Shown here piece after piece: positions 31,260 to 44,300 of a DNA stretch of 64,000 nt. This DNA is from Gnetum montanum (Eukaryota > Streptophyta > Gnetopsida > Gnetales > Gnetaceae), in the NCBI GenBank assembly GCA_015680685.1, contig MNCI01026470.1, forward strand, positions 122,366 through 186,365, given 5' to 3'. The position numbers and the translations under genes are program-made. The notes beneath the pieces were generated by a model, which had not been told where the DNA came from, searched no databases, and worked only from the letters and a program-made list of their open reading frames with translations. Each line of letters starts with the position of its first letter. The stretch's first letter is position 1.

Positions 31260-33600
31260 ATGTCTTCTTCTTCTCACAAGCCTGAAGATACTATACCACC
31301 AATCCCACAAGAATGCAAGGTGGTATACACCCATCTAGATGAGTTTGTGCCAAATTTCACCTCCATCCTACATCAGGATGAATAGACACAATGGTGTGAT
31401 ATGGAGGGCAATGTCATTTTACCCCCTGATAGATCTATGCCCAAAATGTTGTTTAAAACCCTTAAGAAGTTGGGCATTGCAGATCTTCACAAAGAGTATG
31501 TTGTGGATGGATACAACACTCAGAAGTATTATTCCACTAAAACACAATGTAAGTGAGATAAATTTTGGGAGAAACTCCATGAAGCTATAAAGGAAAAACA
31601 TTACACTAACCTCTTATTCCTACTAGATTAAGAGGACAATGAGGATCCTCCCATGGAAGGTTCTCAACATGAAGATTCTCCACCCTTTCTACTAATGGTA
31701 AGGGTGTGAGCTTGACCCTATGATCGACTATTCATAAACTGAGTTTAAGAAAGAGTGATAGCCAAGGTAGGAACTTGGGTAAACATCACAATAATAAGGG
31801 ATCTAATGATGGTTATTGTAATAAGTGCAAGAGTGGTTGTGGACATTGTAATGGTGGTGGTGGTCCATCTTCTTCTTCATCCTATTCATTCGATTCCAAA
31901 CATTCCTTTTCATTTGATGGTTTTCATGAAATCCATCGTCAAAACAACCATGATGAAGGTGATCAGCGAAATAACAATGATCATGAAGGCCACCAAAACT
32001 GCAAGGGTGGCTAAAACCATCATTGACATCATTAATGTAGCAATGATGATGAACCTTTATTAGTTACTTGACATATGCTCAAAATTGTGGAGGCAGTAAG
32101 AATTCCAACTAGGCATATGAAGGATAGTCAGATCAAGTGTCTAGACATGAACAATATACCAAGATTTGAGTGGCGATATAATTCTGAGTGAACATATGAG
32201 TGGGGACACATCTACAAGCTTTTCAAGATGCATGTGCCTTACAAAACATACAAAATGAGTGGTAGAAACTCAAGATTTTCCCAAGGACACTCATTAAGAA
32301 AGCTGAAAGTTGGTACTGGTCCTTAGAGTCAGAATCTATCCAAATGTGGAGTACCATGTTAGAAGTATTCAATGACAAATATCAAATGTACTCCATAGTG
32401 TCTAATCTAAGAAGGTAAATCCAAAGCTAAAAATAAGGAGCACACGAACCCTTAGATGCCATCATGGATCAATACTATTCACTCTTACACAGATGCCTTG
32501 GTCATGGTTACTCTTAGAGGGAATAACTTTGCCACATCATAGATGGGCTTAGGGCTAAAACAAGAAGAACCATTGGGGTATATTCCCAAGGAAGGTTATT
32601 TGAATTAAGAGCTCATCAGATTCAAAGGTTAATTAAGCAAGCATCAAAAGAAGAAGGTGAGCTACAAAAAATGGAAATTTTTGAAGAGTATAATAGGGAC
32701 CCTTCCATTAGAAACTGAGAGGTCTGATTTTTTGACAAGGAGGAGTCACCACTTGAGGAAGTGGTGAACAGAAAGATCTTGCCCATCAAAAAATTTATTT
32801 TTGATATTTCAGCCAAGGTTGATAAGTTATGAGAATATTTGGATGAAAAGTTTCAAATTATTTTGAAGATTTTTGAAGAATCCAAAGAGCAAAAAATTGA
32901 TCATAATCGTAGAAGGCAAAAAGAAGCTAAACATGCTTACCAAAGAGGTAAAGGCAAAGCTACTATAGTAGAGGAAGTTATGGAGTTTGACTTTGATGAT
33001 GAAACCAAATGTGACATTTGTTAATATGAACATCCAAAGGGATGTTGCCCTATGGTGTCACACTTACAAGAGTCTGGAGTGTATGCATTGAATCCTCACC
33101 TAGCATGTAGGCAAGATCCAAGATGATTACCTTATCCTCAAGGCAGTCCAAGATAGTTGCACTAACAACAATAAGCTCACTACCCAAGTGGAGCTCCTCC
33201 AAAACTATACAAATAATACCAATAGTGGTATCAACAACAATCATGGGAAATGCCACTACTAAGGTAGTAGTACCCTTATAGGCAACCAAATCCATACGGG
33301 TACTATGTTTAGCAGGCTATCTCCCCTAGAAGTTCTACAAGTCATGCATAATTTCAACATCACTATTACCCTTCAGAGTATCACTAAACACATTTACCAT
33401 CTACTCTAGGGAAAAACCCATATCCATATCCTTATCATCCTCCACATCCCTCTACACCTGCACCTCCACCTTCAACTTAGTTACCTCCTACTCCATTCAT
33501 GCAAGGTGAGATTCCTCCATAGTTGCAACAACAATATGCTACAAGGGCTATGCATTCACAACTAGTTTTTCAACCAAGTGGTCTAGATAAATGATCAAGG
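31260..33600 (+). pseudogene. gag: gag of B
   Basis: From ATG 31260 (MSSSSHKPEDTIPPIPQE). An N-terminal region unlike A and G comes first. Then a capsid core with FQDACALQNIQNEW-KLKIFP and SWYWSLESESIQMWSTML (about 32225-32380), the linker HIIDGLRAKTRRTIGVYSQG, and a Lys/Glu-rich stretch open at 32839-33024. A knuckle CDIC-YEHPKGCC follows (33010-33048, CX2CX3HX4C, one stop inside), then a Tyr/Pro-rich tail. Several stops and frame changes. Confidence 0.85.
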
Positions 33601-33749
33601 AAATGATCCTTCTTCTAGCCCAGTAACCATCTCTAGTCCTAGAACCTACTTTGGTTGATCGTCCTACATCTCTAGCACCCTCATCCTGTACATCAAATAC
33701 CTTTGAATGTCCTTCAAACCAAGTTCTACCTAGGATCTACACTATAATG

Positions 33750-34300
33750 TTAATCCATGCTATTTCTAATTGGATTAAGGCTAGCAACCTTTCTACAAAA
33801 AGATCTGATCCAAGAATTCCACTCATTTATCTACACATTGCTAGACAAGAGCCATGTAAGGCTCTTCTTGACTCTGGTTCCAGAGTTAACCTCATCTCCC
33901 ATGATATGTACGAGGCCTAGAACCTACCACCTCTTAAGAAGAGCAACATTCATCTAGAATTAGTAGATCAGTCGATTACTATCCCTTTAAGATTAGTAGA
34001 GGACATTGTAATAATAGTTTGTGGATGGTCGTATCCTATTGATTTTCTAGTAATCAAGGTGGAAAACTACAAAAGTGACTTCTCCATCATCATGGTAAGG
34101 GCTTGGTTAAGCATGTTTGACACATAAATGGGTATAAGGGACCTATCTCTCAAAATATCTAAGGAAACTGAGCTAGGAAGGATTGAGAAGAAGCGTATTC
34201 CATGCATCGCATATAGTGATAACAAGTGCAATTGTGTGCAAAATATTTGGTTCATCAAGAGCACATATATTAAGGCATGCAATAAGTGTGCATAAGAAAT
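33750..34300 (+). pseudogene. Retropepsin-like protease of B
   Basis: Aspartic protease remnant. CKALLDSGSRVNLISHDMYE (33858-33917) holds the active-site D-S-G triad. LELVDQSITIPLRLVEDIVI and YPIDFLVIKVENY follow, as in Athila-type proteases, where this domain lies between gag and RT. Stops interrupt the later part. Confidence 0.8.
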
Positions 34301-34734
34301 TAATATTCAATGGTGTCTGTACATAGAAGCCATAAAGCAAGAGGGCATCCAGTGGTTGATAGCTAATTTAGATAACTGCACAATATGCATAGAGACAACT
34401 AAGAGCTTAACATGTGCATATGATGAAAGCATGGAAAAAATTGAACAAGTTCATTTCCAACTCTCTAATGAAGATGATGATACCTATTGGGGAGAGTTGA
34501 AAATCCTTAATCACTTCAAGCAGGAGCCCTTAGAACTAAAAAATTTACCAACCAGTATGGAGTATGTATTTTTAAAGAATGGTAAATTGATCATCATTAA
34601 TGCCAAACTTTCTCCTGAAAAAAAAAGAAAAGTTGTTGAAAGTGGTGAATAAATGATCAACAGCCTTTGCTTGGTCATATCCAGAGCTAATAGGAATTGA
34701 TCCAAGAATATGCTAGCATTGCATCTACATTGAA

Positions 34735-36045
34735 CTAGCCATGAAGCCTATAAGGCAGTCACAAAGACGATTGAATCCCAAATTGAAGCAAATCATCATG
34801 GAGGAGATAGAGCAACTCCTCAAGGTAGGGTTTATCTATCCAATTGTAGATAGTGAGTGGGTTAGCCCACTCATAATAGTACCAAATAAGGATGACAAAT
34901 GGTAGGTTTGCATCAACTTTAGGCTGTTAAATATAGAAATATTCAAGGATCACTTTTCTTTTCCATTTATAGACCAAGTGTTAGAAACCATATTTGGGCA
35001 TTGTTATTATAGCTTTTTGGATGGTTATAGTGGCTATAATCAAATCCAAATTACACCCAAAGATCAGGCCAAAAAACCATTCATGAGTCCCTAGGGAACT
35101 TTTGCATACTGTAAGATGCCATTTATCCTATGTAATGCCCCTACAACATTTATATGCTTGGTCTTGAGTATCTTTCAATAAAAAATCGATACTGGTGTTG
35201 AAGTTTTCATGGATGACTTCTCCACCTATGGAGCTACATTTGAGAAATCCTTGTACTGACTTGAGCAAGTATTGAAGAGATATGTAGAGATAAACCTACA
35301 GCTCAACTAGCAAAAGATCCATCTCATGGTCCAAAAAGGCATTGTTCTAGGACACTAAATTTAATAGAAAGGAATTGAGGTAGACCTAGAAAAGATAAGG
35401 ATCATCTAAGGAATAACACACCAACCAGAGATCGTAAAAGATGTTTGGTCATTCCTTGGACACACTGGTTACTACTAGAGATTGATTGAGAACTTCTCTA
35501 AGATTGCAAAGCTGTTAGTAGAACTTACAAAGAAAGATACACCTTTCATTTGGACTAAGGACTATGAACACACATTCCAACAATTAAAGGAGAAACTCAT
35601 AGAAACACCAATTCTATGAGCACCAGATTGGCCCAAACCATTCCATATCATGATAGACGCATTTAATTATGCTTTGTGAGTAGTACTCATGCAGATGGAT
35701 GACAAGAAACATCCATATTATATCCACTATGCGAGCTAAAGCATTGTGGTGGTACAGTTAAACTACACCACCATGAAAAAAGAATTAATGGTAGTGGTGT
35801 ATGTGCTAGAAAAGTTTAGACATTATGTGCTAGGTTACAAAGTGTTTGTGTATACAGACCACTGTGCAATTCACTTCCTTATGAATAAGCTAATGTTGAG
35901 CCCTCGTGTTATATGGTGGCTTGTGATTTTGGAAGAATTCAATCTCACTATGGTAGATCAAAAAGGGACCAAGAATGTGGTCGTTGACCACCTTTCTTGC
36001 TTAAAATGGGATGATAAAGAGGAGGAGAGCCCACTCTCTGATTAG
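34735..36045 (+). pseudogene. pol: Reverse transcriptase and RNase H of B
   Basis: RT motifs in order: EEIEQLLKVGFIYPI, PLIIVPNKDDKW, FSFPFIDQVLE, YSFLDGYSGYNQI, and FMDDF at 35206-35220 (the catalytic pair is intact). IVLGH, FLGHTGYY and FIWTKDYEHTFQQLKEKL follow. RNase H: MIDAFNYAL, then KKELMVVVYVLEKFRHYVLG and YTDHCAIHFLMNK (35770-35890), ending LSCLKWDDK. At least ten stops (for example in GH-I--KGIEVD), so not functional. FMDDFS rather than FIDDIL is typical of the Athila/Tat branch. Confidence 0.9.
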
Positions 36046-36109
36046 TTTCCAAATAAACTCCTCTTTACTAGAGTAATAAATGAATAAATGCCTAAAAAAG
36101 CAATATGAT

Positions 36110-37407
36110 TTAATGGCATCCTCACATATCTTCTTACTCAAGAGATTCCACAAGACTTGGATTTTAGAAAAAAGAAACAATTTCTTCATCAGGTCAAATA
36201 CTTTATGGAAATCAATAGACACCTTTACAAGGTATGTGTCGATGGCTTGATTCATTGGTGTGTCCCTGACGAAGATCAACTATGCATTCTCAAGGATGCT
36301 CATGAAGGGCCTTGCAGAGGCCACTATGTAGGAAGACACATGGCCATAAAAATCCAAATGGTAGGATATTATTGGCCTACAATATTTAGGGATGCCCACC
36401 ACTTTGTCAAGTCTTTGTGAATATTGTCAACATCATGGGGGGATGACTGCTTGCATGGAAGGTCCTTAATAGTGGATTCAACCACTAGAGCCTTTTGACA
36501 TATGGGCATTGACTTCATGGGTCCCATCACATCCATGTTTAATAGAAATACATATATTATAGTAGTAGTTGACTATTGCACAAAATGGGCTGAAGTGATA
36601 GCCATTACCAACTTTACATCATCCATTGCTACCAAATTTATACAATAAAACATCGTGAATAGGTTTGGGGGGCCATGTTTACAAATTTTTGATAATGGAA
36701 CTTATTTCATAGGTGCCAAATTTAGAAAATTAATGCAACTCTTAGGGGTAAAAAATAAATTAACAACACCTTACCACCCCCAAGCCAACAGTTAAGTAGA
36801 GGTAACCAACTAGGAGATTACAAAAATACTAATGTGAACCATTAGTAAATATAGGAAGGATTAGAGTACAAAACTTAAGGATGCTCTTTGGGCTTATCAT
36901 TCAACTTGGAAACTTCCTATTAGATATTCTCCCTATGAGTTAGTGTCCAAAAAATTTCCAACACTCCCAATTCAATCTGAGCTTCGTACACTTTCAATGG
37001 GCTATGATCTCAACCTTGATCTCAATCTAGCACAGAAGGAAAGATTGATCAATTTGAACATGCTAAATGAAAATTTCTTAGTGGCCTTATCCCTGAATGA
37101 GGTGAACAAGGCATTTAGTAAGTAGCATCATGACTTTAGAATTAGGAAAGTAAAACTTCAACTAGAAGATAAGGTTCTTCATTGGAACGCCACACATGTA
37201 CCCCAAAAGAAAAAATTCCAAAAATTGTGGGAGGGACCTTATATAATTAATCAAACCCTTCCCTCTAGGGCCATGATAATTTACAAACCTGATAGCCCAA
37301 ATAAAAAGTAGTTGATCAATATCCAACAAGTTAGACCTTTTCTAGAACCAAGACTAGCTAGTGTAAATACTGCCTTAATGAATGAACACCCCCATTCTAT
37401 TTTTTGA
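36110..37407 (+). pseudogene. pol: Integrase of B
   Basis: The zinc-binding part HEGPCRGHYVGRHMA / YYWPTIFRDAHHFVKSL has lost its final Cys pair. The core keeps D at 36511 (MGIDFMGP), D at 36691 (FDNGTYF) and E at 36799 (VEVTN). The D-E spacing of 35 residues is canonical. The C-terminal part, VHWN-like then WEGPYIINQTLPSRAMIIY, ends near PHSIF and a TGA at 37405-37407. Interrupted by stops. There is no chromodomain. Confidence 0.9.
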
Positions 37408-39574
37408 ATCTCCTCCCTCCAACTCAATTATGAGGGAGATGGCCATCTGTGTTGACCATTACCATGGCATCTTAGTTTTTTCTTACCTTTTTTTTTTTAA
37501 TTTTTCTACCCTTTTTATTTTTCATTTTTTTTTATTTTACAAATTTTAGATTTTCAAATTTCTCTAAATTTACACCATCTTTAGTACCTTTAAACCTTCT
37601 TGATTATTTTATAATTTATTATATATTTTACCTAATTTTTTTTCTTTTGTTTAAGTGTGGCATTTTCTCATTTTTGCTAATAAATTTGCTTTATTATCAT
37701 AGGACACAATGTCGTTATTACTGTTTACTAATGATGGTTTGTGCTTAATGTGTGATTGTTGATGTCTGGTTTCTACTTTTAAATTTTGATGTCTGATGAA
37801 TTCGGCATGGTTTATTTTTCATAGAATAGGCAGTGAGTCCATGTCATCTGCCCATCCAATGAACTCTATGATTTTCCTTGTTCTGGGAATTTGAGGCCCC
37901 TTTTCATTAAAAAAACTTTTAATTAATCAGCGACCTTGGTGGTTCCATAATTTGAAGTCACACCCTTTGTAAAGTTTGTAAAGGGTATGACTTCAAGGGG
38001 ACTCGATACTCTTTGTACTCTTCTTCTTACTTGAGTGCTTGAGTGTTTTTTGCAGACTTCTTACCATTCCATACCACCCAATGATAGGAAGATAAATAAC
38101 ATCATTTCATGGTGTGGTTCCCATCATTTTAAAAAACAATAATGGGAATTCAAAGCACATCCCTTCGACATGAATAAGTTCTTACATGGTGTGGTTCCCA
38201 GTTCAAAAAAAAAACACAATGGAAATTCAAAGCACATCCCTTGGACAAATAAAAGGGCTACAAGAACTAGTTATGGGACTTGAATAACATGCACCTATGC
38301 CTGATGGTCCCCTCTAACTAAGGCCCTCTCTCTTACTTCCTACTTCTCCTTTCTTCTCTTTGTGGAATGGTGGTTGTTTTGTGAAAGCACTCTTGTGTCT
38401 CGAGTGGGTGGACCAGTCTTTGGTTGGCAATGCGAAGTCATTGAAAGCAGATGGTTTTTGGTTTGGACTGAGGATGGAACTTCTCAGGTCATTTTGACCA
38501 TAAATTCCATAAGGGACTTCTTACGACCTAAATTTGGAACTCCATTCCACCTTCTCTATCATCCATCCATGTTGCTATAACTCACCTCACTACCGAGTTC
38601 TATGTTATGCTCTATGTCTTAATCTGATGTGTTGGGATTCTTGTGTGAATTCTTTTAGGTTGGTCTTTAACTTATCATGATCATTAAATCAACTATGGGG
38701 CCCATGGACTTTTTAGTTGAGGTTATGCAAGGGCAAAAAGGGCATGAACCTACTATGGGAAGGACCCACTTGCATAGCTTTTGGCTTGATTAGTTAAGGG
38801 TCCTTACCTTTGACATCAATACAATCCTATCTTTTCCATTTTTCATTGCATAAATCACTCAGTACTCCTTAATCTTTCATTGCATTCATTCATTAAATTA
38901 ATTTTTCTTCATTTTTTCAAATTTATGAACTTCAACACCCTCTTCTCCTGATTTCATACTATTCTTGGTCTTCTAAGCTTTCATTTGACCCCAATTTCAT
39001 CAAAAAATTCCTTCTATTTTCAAAGTTTGACGAAACTCAATGGTGGTCAATAGTTGCATTGACAAGGCCTCATCAATGTAGCTGACCACATCGATGAGGC
39101 CTTATCAACACAGTGCAAAAATACTATATATACCTTCAGACATTTTGGAATTTTTTGCAATTTTCTCATAACACATGGGAAATTTTTGCAATTTTTCAGA
39201 GCCCATAACTTTCAAACCATTTGTCAAAATCACTTTTTTTTTTCAATCCTACACTTACTAGAGGTAAGATCTTTGTCATGAAGGTTCACAAACATTAAGG
39301 TTTCTGATAAAATTTTTGAAAATTTTTTCTAACTCCCCCCAAGGGTTAGTAACCTTAACAACATAAAAATATCAACTCTTTTAATAGTTAACACTTCCAA
39401 CAACTTCTGGGATGATTTATTAATGATAATGCATAAATAAAATTAATAATTGAGTTAATTAAATCAACCATAATCACAACTTATCTAAGTGTAACTATCC
39501 TCAATAGTTAAGGTATCTCAATTGTTTTAAGGTTACACAATGATTGCTAATCCATCGTCTTATTGTGATTATAG
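37408..39574 (+). mobile_element. B spacer between pol and ORF2
   Basis: A T-rich tract (37480-37620) and about 1.9 kb of noncoding DNA homologous to the gag-ORF2 spacers of A, E, F and G. Marks: GGCAGTGAGTCCATG (37830), GGTGTGGTTCCCATC repeated at 38111 and 38189, TCTAACTAAGG (38315), GGAAGGACCCACTTGCATAG (38759). Internal promoter at 39058-39131. Intron-like segment 39345-39574. The position after pol shows what was removed from the pol-less elements. Confidence 0.8.
39058..39131 (+). promoter_or_regulatory. Internal promoter of B: inverted repeat word and TATA
   Basis: AAGGCCTCATC (39064-39074) and its exact reverse complement GATGAGGCCTT (39093-39103), then TATATATA at 39124-39131. The LTRs of B carry the same word (GAGGCCTCGTCGATGC with CAACGAGGCC or CAATGAGGCC). 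Confidence 0.7.
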
Positions 39575-42403
39575 ATGACACCCAAACAAAAGTATCTACA
39601 AGAAGGGGAACCTTCACAACCATGGGAGAAGCAGCTTAGAGCTAGAAGGGGCTAGCAAGAACAAGGCCAAGAATAACAAGAGGTGACCGATGCAATGGGA
39701 CCTCTTCGTGAGGAGCTTGAAGTGGAATTTTTTTGATAGATTGCAAAGGAGGAAGTGACTATAGAACAATTTCAACAAGGAGAAGTGTGTGGACTCGTAC
39801 TAAGGCTTGAGGTGACTTTGACTCAAGCCTTCCTAAACATCATCAAGTCCTAAGAAATCCAAAGATTAGTTCTTTAAGAAATAAACTTTGGGCCATTTTT
39901 TTAGAAAGCTCCAGAGGATGTCAAGACATAATTGCACATGTGGCTAGTCATCACATCCAGTGGGGAATGGTACATGGGAGAGACCTATCTCTTATGGAAT
40001 AGTTAAAGGCTAGGGTCCATTGTAAAAATTAAGGACATTCAAGTGTCCTACTTATCAAAATCCATTGCACACGCACTGCGGTTGCTAGACATTAGAACAT
40101 AGTTGGTAGAGATATCAATAAAAGATGATCTTGAGGCAAAAAGGGAATGGACATAATGATGCTACAAGGTGGACTGTAAGGAGTGTGGTGTGCCTACACT
40201 AGTGAAGCAAATTTATTTTAGGATTGTGACCTATCACCTCAATTCAATAATGAGGCCAAGTAAGGTAACTACTTTCTCTACTCGAGCATGAGCTACTCTA
40301 AGTGGGAAATTTCCCATTAACCTTCCATTGTTGATTGCTTCAAGGAGAATGAACATGGAAGGGAGAGCCTACCATTTCCATGCCTTATTAGAAAATTTTT
40401 CAAAAGGGTAGGCATTGTTCACTATTCTAATGATACTCTCAAGCATGCTCCCTTGGCCTCATGGGTAGAAATCATGAAAGATAAGATGCCAACAACCAGT
40501 TAAGAAGAGGAGATACTACCACCACCACCCACTCAAGAGACAACACCAAAGGCTTGCACAATCCTTGAGTGTCTGTGTTAAATTATAGAACAACTCTTGA
40601 GCAAACAAGAGTAACAAGTAGGAATGAGTGGGGCAGATCCATCAGTGTATTAGCTAGCGATGAGTCACCTTAATGAGTGGCCCAAACCGTTAGCTAGATG
40701 GAGAGGGGTGATCCCATTTTCTTTGTCCAAAGAACATAGCTACCTTCAAGGTCAGATCCCAATGCTCAAGAGGTGACGGTGTCATTAGTAACACATCATT
40801 TATTCCTAGAAATATTTGGAAATGCTACCACTTTCTCAGTGAGGTTGGAGAAAGGTGAAGAGGCAACTGTCTTGGTGATGTAGCACCAAGGGTATGAGAC
40901 AACAAAAGAAGTGGTAGTTGATCATGTAGCTGAAGAACTGAATGCACCCATCAAATTTATACCAAATGCATCTACACTTCAAGACATGTATACATCTATA
41001 GGCATGGTCAATAGGAAATTGAACGCAACCTAGCATGAACAATTGCTGGAATGACTAGTAGGAACTAGGCAACTGAGTCTAGACATCTTTGATCTTCTAA
41101 AAAACATCACTGCAACCCAGTTGGAGCTATTGAATGCAAGGGGTAAATGCATCATTTTGAAGGGGCAACTAGAAATGACCCAAGAGAAAAATCAACGCTT
41201 GGCTATGGAGGTTGCTAAACTTCATGCTTGACTTGCAGAACAAGCAATCCTCAGCCTAGCAATGACAAAAATGAAGCTATCAAATAGCTTCAAGAATAAT
41301 TTCAGAAGGCTGAGGAGGAAGTAGTAATGGCCATCTTCAAACAATCCATGGTAGAAGCTAAAATGCGCTCAATCAAAAAGGACTTGAATCAAATGTGCTA
41401 AGAGAATGAAGCATTGGTTGCACAAAATCATTATTTGTGAAATGTTGATGCTCAGAGAGATCAAATGCAAGAGTTCATTCATTAATAGTAGGAGTATCTT
41501 GTGAAGGTCAACACTAAATTAAGGAAATTGGCCACAAAGAATCAAAATTTATTAGTGGAGGAGGTACACACCTTGTGACAAAATTCTACCATTGAGATCG
41601 TCACCTAGAAGAATGAAGCTCTCAAATTTGAGAAAGTAAAAAAACACTACATGGACCAAGTTGGCTTGTAAAAGGAAATTAATAAAAAACAAATCTAGAT
41701 GGTAAAGACAAAAGTGAATGAAGCCCTCTAGCAACTCCAGCAAGGAAGAGAGATGTGGTAGCCCCTCTATGATGGGATTGATGCCTATAACAAAGTGGAG
41801 ATTAGCTTGAAGGAGTTGCAGATTGAGAAAATGATAAAGTATATAGAGTTGGCTAATCTTTGTTATGAAAACCTAGTAATGTTGATAGCCAAATGGCCAT
41901 GGTTAGAATTGGAGAAACAAGTAGCTAGCTCATATCTGCTATATGAGGTCGAGTTCAAACACTACAAGGACACCAAGAAAAAGCTTGAGATTGCTAATGT
42001 TGAACTCAAAGTCCTCAAAGGATGATTCATAGATCAACAATCTATCATTGAGGACCTAGCTAGATGGATGAATGACTACCAGGTGCTAAAGAATACAGTG
42101 AGAAAATTTGACATTGAATGCAAACAATTCGCTACCTAGTTTGTCAATGCTAAGAAGTTGTTTCCAGCATTCCCATGTCCTTGGGATCTATTCATTTCAA
42201 CTCACATTAGGGAAGTTGCATGGACAGTGCATGATCCTAGGAGTAAGAAGGAGAAAATGAAAGCACTGTTGGATGCTTTTCGCTTCCTACTTGAAGTTGC
42301 AATAGCAGCAGGACAACCATAGCCATCTCAATCATCACCAGTGTGTGAAGTTGGTGAAGGTCCCTTGGAGCCTCAGGAATCACCACCACCTAGGACCATT
42401 TGA
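39575..42403 (+). pseudogene. ORF2 of B
   Basis: ATG 39575 (MTPKQKYLQEGEPSQPWEKQ) after TTATAG, to the TGA at 42401. The globular part is more diverged than in A and F, but the alignable motifs FRIVTYHLNS and GKFPINLP are present (40210-40330). Then PLARWRG, a VMQHQGYETTKEVVVDHVA segment (40880-40945), a coiled coil to about 42130, and the signature LFPAFPCPWDLFISTHI with AWTVHDPRSKKEK (42160-42260), then a Pro-rich tail. This shows that ORF2 belongs to the complete element and was not newly acquired by the pol-less ones. Confidence 0.8.
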
Positions 42404-42649
42404 TCTTCTCCAACAAGCTTCACACCATTAAGGAACATGTTGTCCAATTTTTAAAGAGTTGTATTATGGTGTTCAATTGTGTGTCTTAAACACCATCATT
42501 TTTGTAATGTGTTAATCTATACACCTAAGCACTCCATTTTTTGTCAAGTCAGTCAATTTTTTTTATTGAAGAAAGTTAGTCAATAATCCCATACCTTTCC
42601 AATTTTGTAAAAGAACTTGAGGATGAGTTTTTATTTATTCATGGGGGTA

Positions 42650-43534
42650 TGATGAGTCATCGTTGATTGGCTGCATTAACGAGGCCTCGTCGATGCATCT
42701 TGCCTTGCATCAACGAGGCCCTATTGACATAGTTTCTATCCATTGCCTATAAATCCACACCTATCAACCACATTTATGGTAGTCTAGATTTCAATAGCAG
42801 TGAAGCTCTTACATTTTTTTATTTGAAAGTTAAAAATTTTTCCCCTGAGTGCGCACAACAAGAGTCATTGAGTGTACAGATCTTTATTGGAGCATTATTG
42901 TACCTAAGCACGATAGTGTGTGCAGTAATAAAGATGAGCTTTCTGATAAACCTTGTAGCACTTTAGATAGATTAGATATTTTATTTATGCATTTACTATT
43001 TGTAATTATTTATTAAATTTTTTTAATTAATTATTAATTATTTTCTAGTTACTATGTTAGATAAGTAATTAAGCCAAATAGATTACATACATAAGTACAA
43101 CCGCTTCGAGTGTAACATGTATTCACTTGGTAATTCAAGCAACATTATCACTTGGTATGGCCAGTAGTGTAGCGTTTGTTCATATAGTAGTGGATTTGTG
43201 GGTTTATGGCATGTAAAAAAAGTGGAAATATATACTTATGTTAGGATTAGTTAAATGATTAGTTAATTAGTTAATCAAATTACTTTTATGTACATTTGAG
43301 CAACAACTTATAAAACATAAAAAATAATAAAAATCGAATGCCTCAGTTACACTTAACTATACCAATGAATGTCATAATTGTAATTGGAAAGACGATGATT
43401 AACTTTAAGGCTAGATTCACTTCCTAAAAGGGCTAGTGCACTGGAAATGATAAATTCCACGAAATTAGACTGGATCATGCATGAATGCTTTATGATTCAT
43501 ATCATTGGGCGTAGGGGTACATCATCGCTCATCA
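42650..43534 (+). mobile_element. 3' LTR of B
   Basis: After CATGGGGGTA: TGATGAGTCATCG to CATCGCTCATCA. Word region GGCCTCGTCGATGCA and TGCATCAACGAGGCC (42682-42720), a near-perfect inverted repeat with one mismatch in 15. TATA at 42748-42754. Confidence 0.95.
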
Positions 43535-43539
43535 CTAAT

Positions 43540-44300
43540 GAAGATCCTAGAAGAAAGATACTCTTTGGGATTAGAGCTAGGTGTCTAGATATTGGAAAAT
43601 GGATACATATTTTAATTGACGGTGGAGCTCAAGAAAATGTGATTTCTTGAAAGACTATTTCTAAGCTTGGCTTAAATACATTTCCACACCTAGACCCTAT
43701 AGAGTCCATTGGATATCCAAGGATCATTTCCAAGAAGTTAAGGAGAAGTGTATTTTGTCTTTTAAAATTGGTTATTTTAAGGATAAGGTACATTGTGACA
43801 TCCTCTCTATTGATTGTGTTGATGTTATTTTGGGAAGACCTATGAGCTTTGATAACAAGGCTTCTTGTAGTGGTGTAAGAAATGCATGGTCTATTTCAAG
43901 AGAAGATGGGATACAAGAACTCATTCCTATGACTTGGTAATAGTATAAGGAAAATGTTCCTATTAATGCTTTAGTAATCTTACATGAGCAAGAGGACCTA
44001 CAAACACATGAAGAGGTTGGACATGGTTTTTCCATCATGTCAACAATTGCAACAAGTGAAGAAAAGCATACAAATGAACTACATCCAATAGTGCAACCTT
44101 TAGCATTAAAATTTGTTGATGCTTTCAAAGGAAAATTGGAAGGGCTTCTACTAATGAGATCCATCCAACATGAAATAGACTTCATATTGAAAGCTAAAAT
44201 TTCAAATGAAAGAGCCTATCACATGACTCCAAATCAAAGGGAACAATTGAGCAGGCAAGTGAATTACTATCAAATGGTTTTATTAAGGAATCCATCTTTC
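43540..44300 (+). pseudogene. pol: Protease and start of RT of C
   Basis: EDPRRKILFGIRARCLDIGK then ILIDGGAQENVIS: the aspartic protease D-G-G at 43618-43626, of the IDGGSxxN type common in plant chromoviruses. DVILGRPMSFDNKA follows. A spacer leads to the RT N-terminus HEIDFILKAKISNERAYHMT (44170-44230). A few stops. Confidence 0.85.

Larger units (their letters stand above)
30212..43534 (+). mobile_element. Element B: complete-length Athila-type retrotransposon with pol, TSD CTAAT
   Basis: 13,323 bp. LTRs at 30212-31104 (893 bp) and 42650-43534 (885 bp). Perfect target duplication CTAAT at 30207-30211 and 43535-43539. Order: primer site, gag, protease, RT, RNase H, integrase, T-rich tract and spacer with internal promoter, ORF2, purine tract CATGGGGGTA, LTR. 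It is the only element of its family here with pol and is a candidate helper type for A, E, F and G. This copy is dead through many stops. Inserted in C. Confidence 0.95.

Noticed and set aside
31755-32063. Two overlapping plus frames of 102 and 79 codons in the gag region of B.
   Set aside because: Low-complexity readings (Val/Met rich and Gly/His/Ser rich) of a decayed part of gag; I cannot tell which was the original frame.
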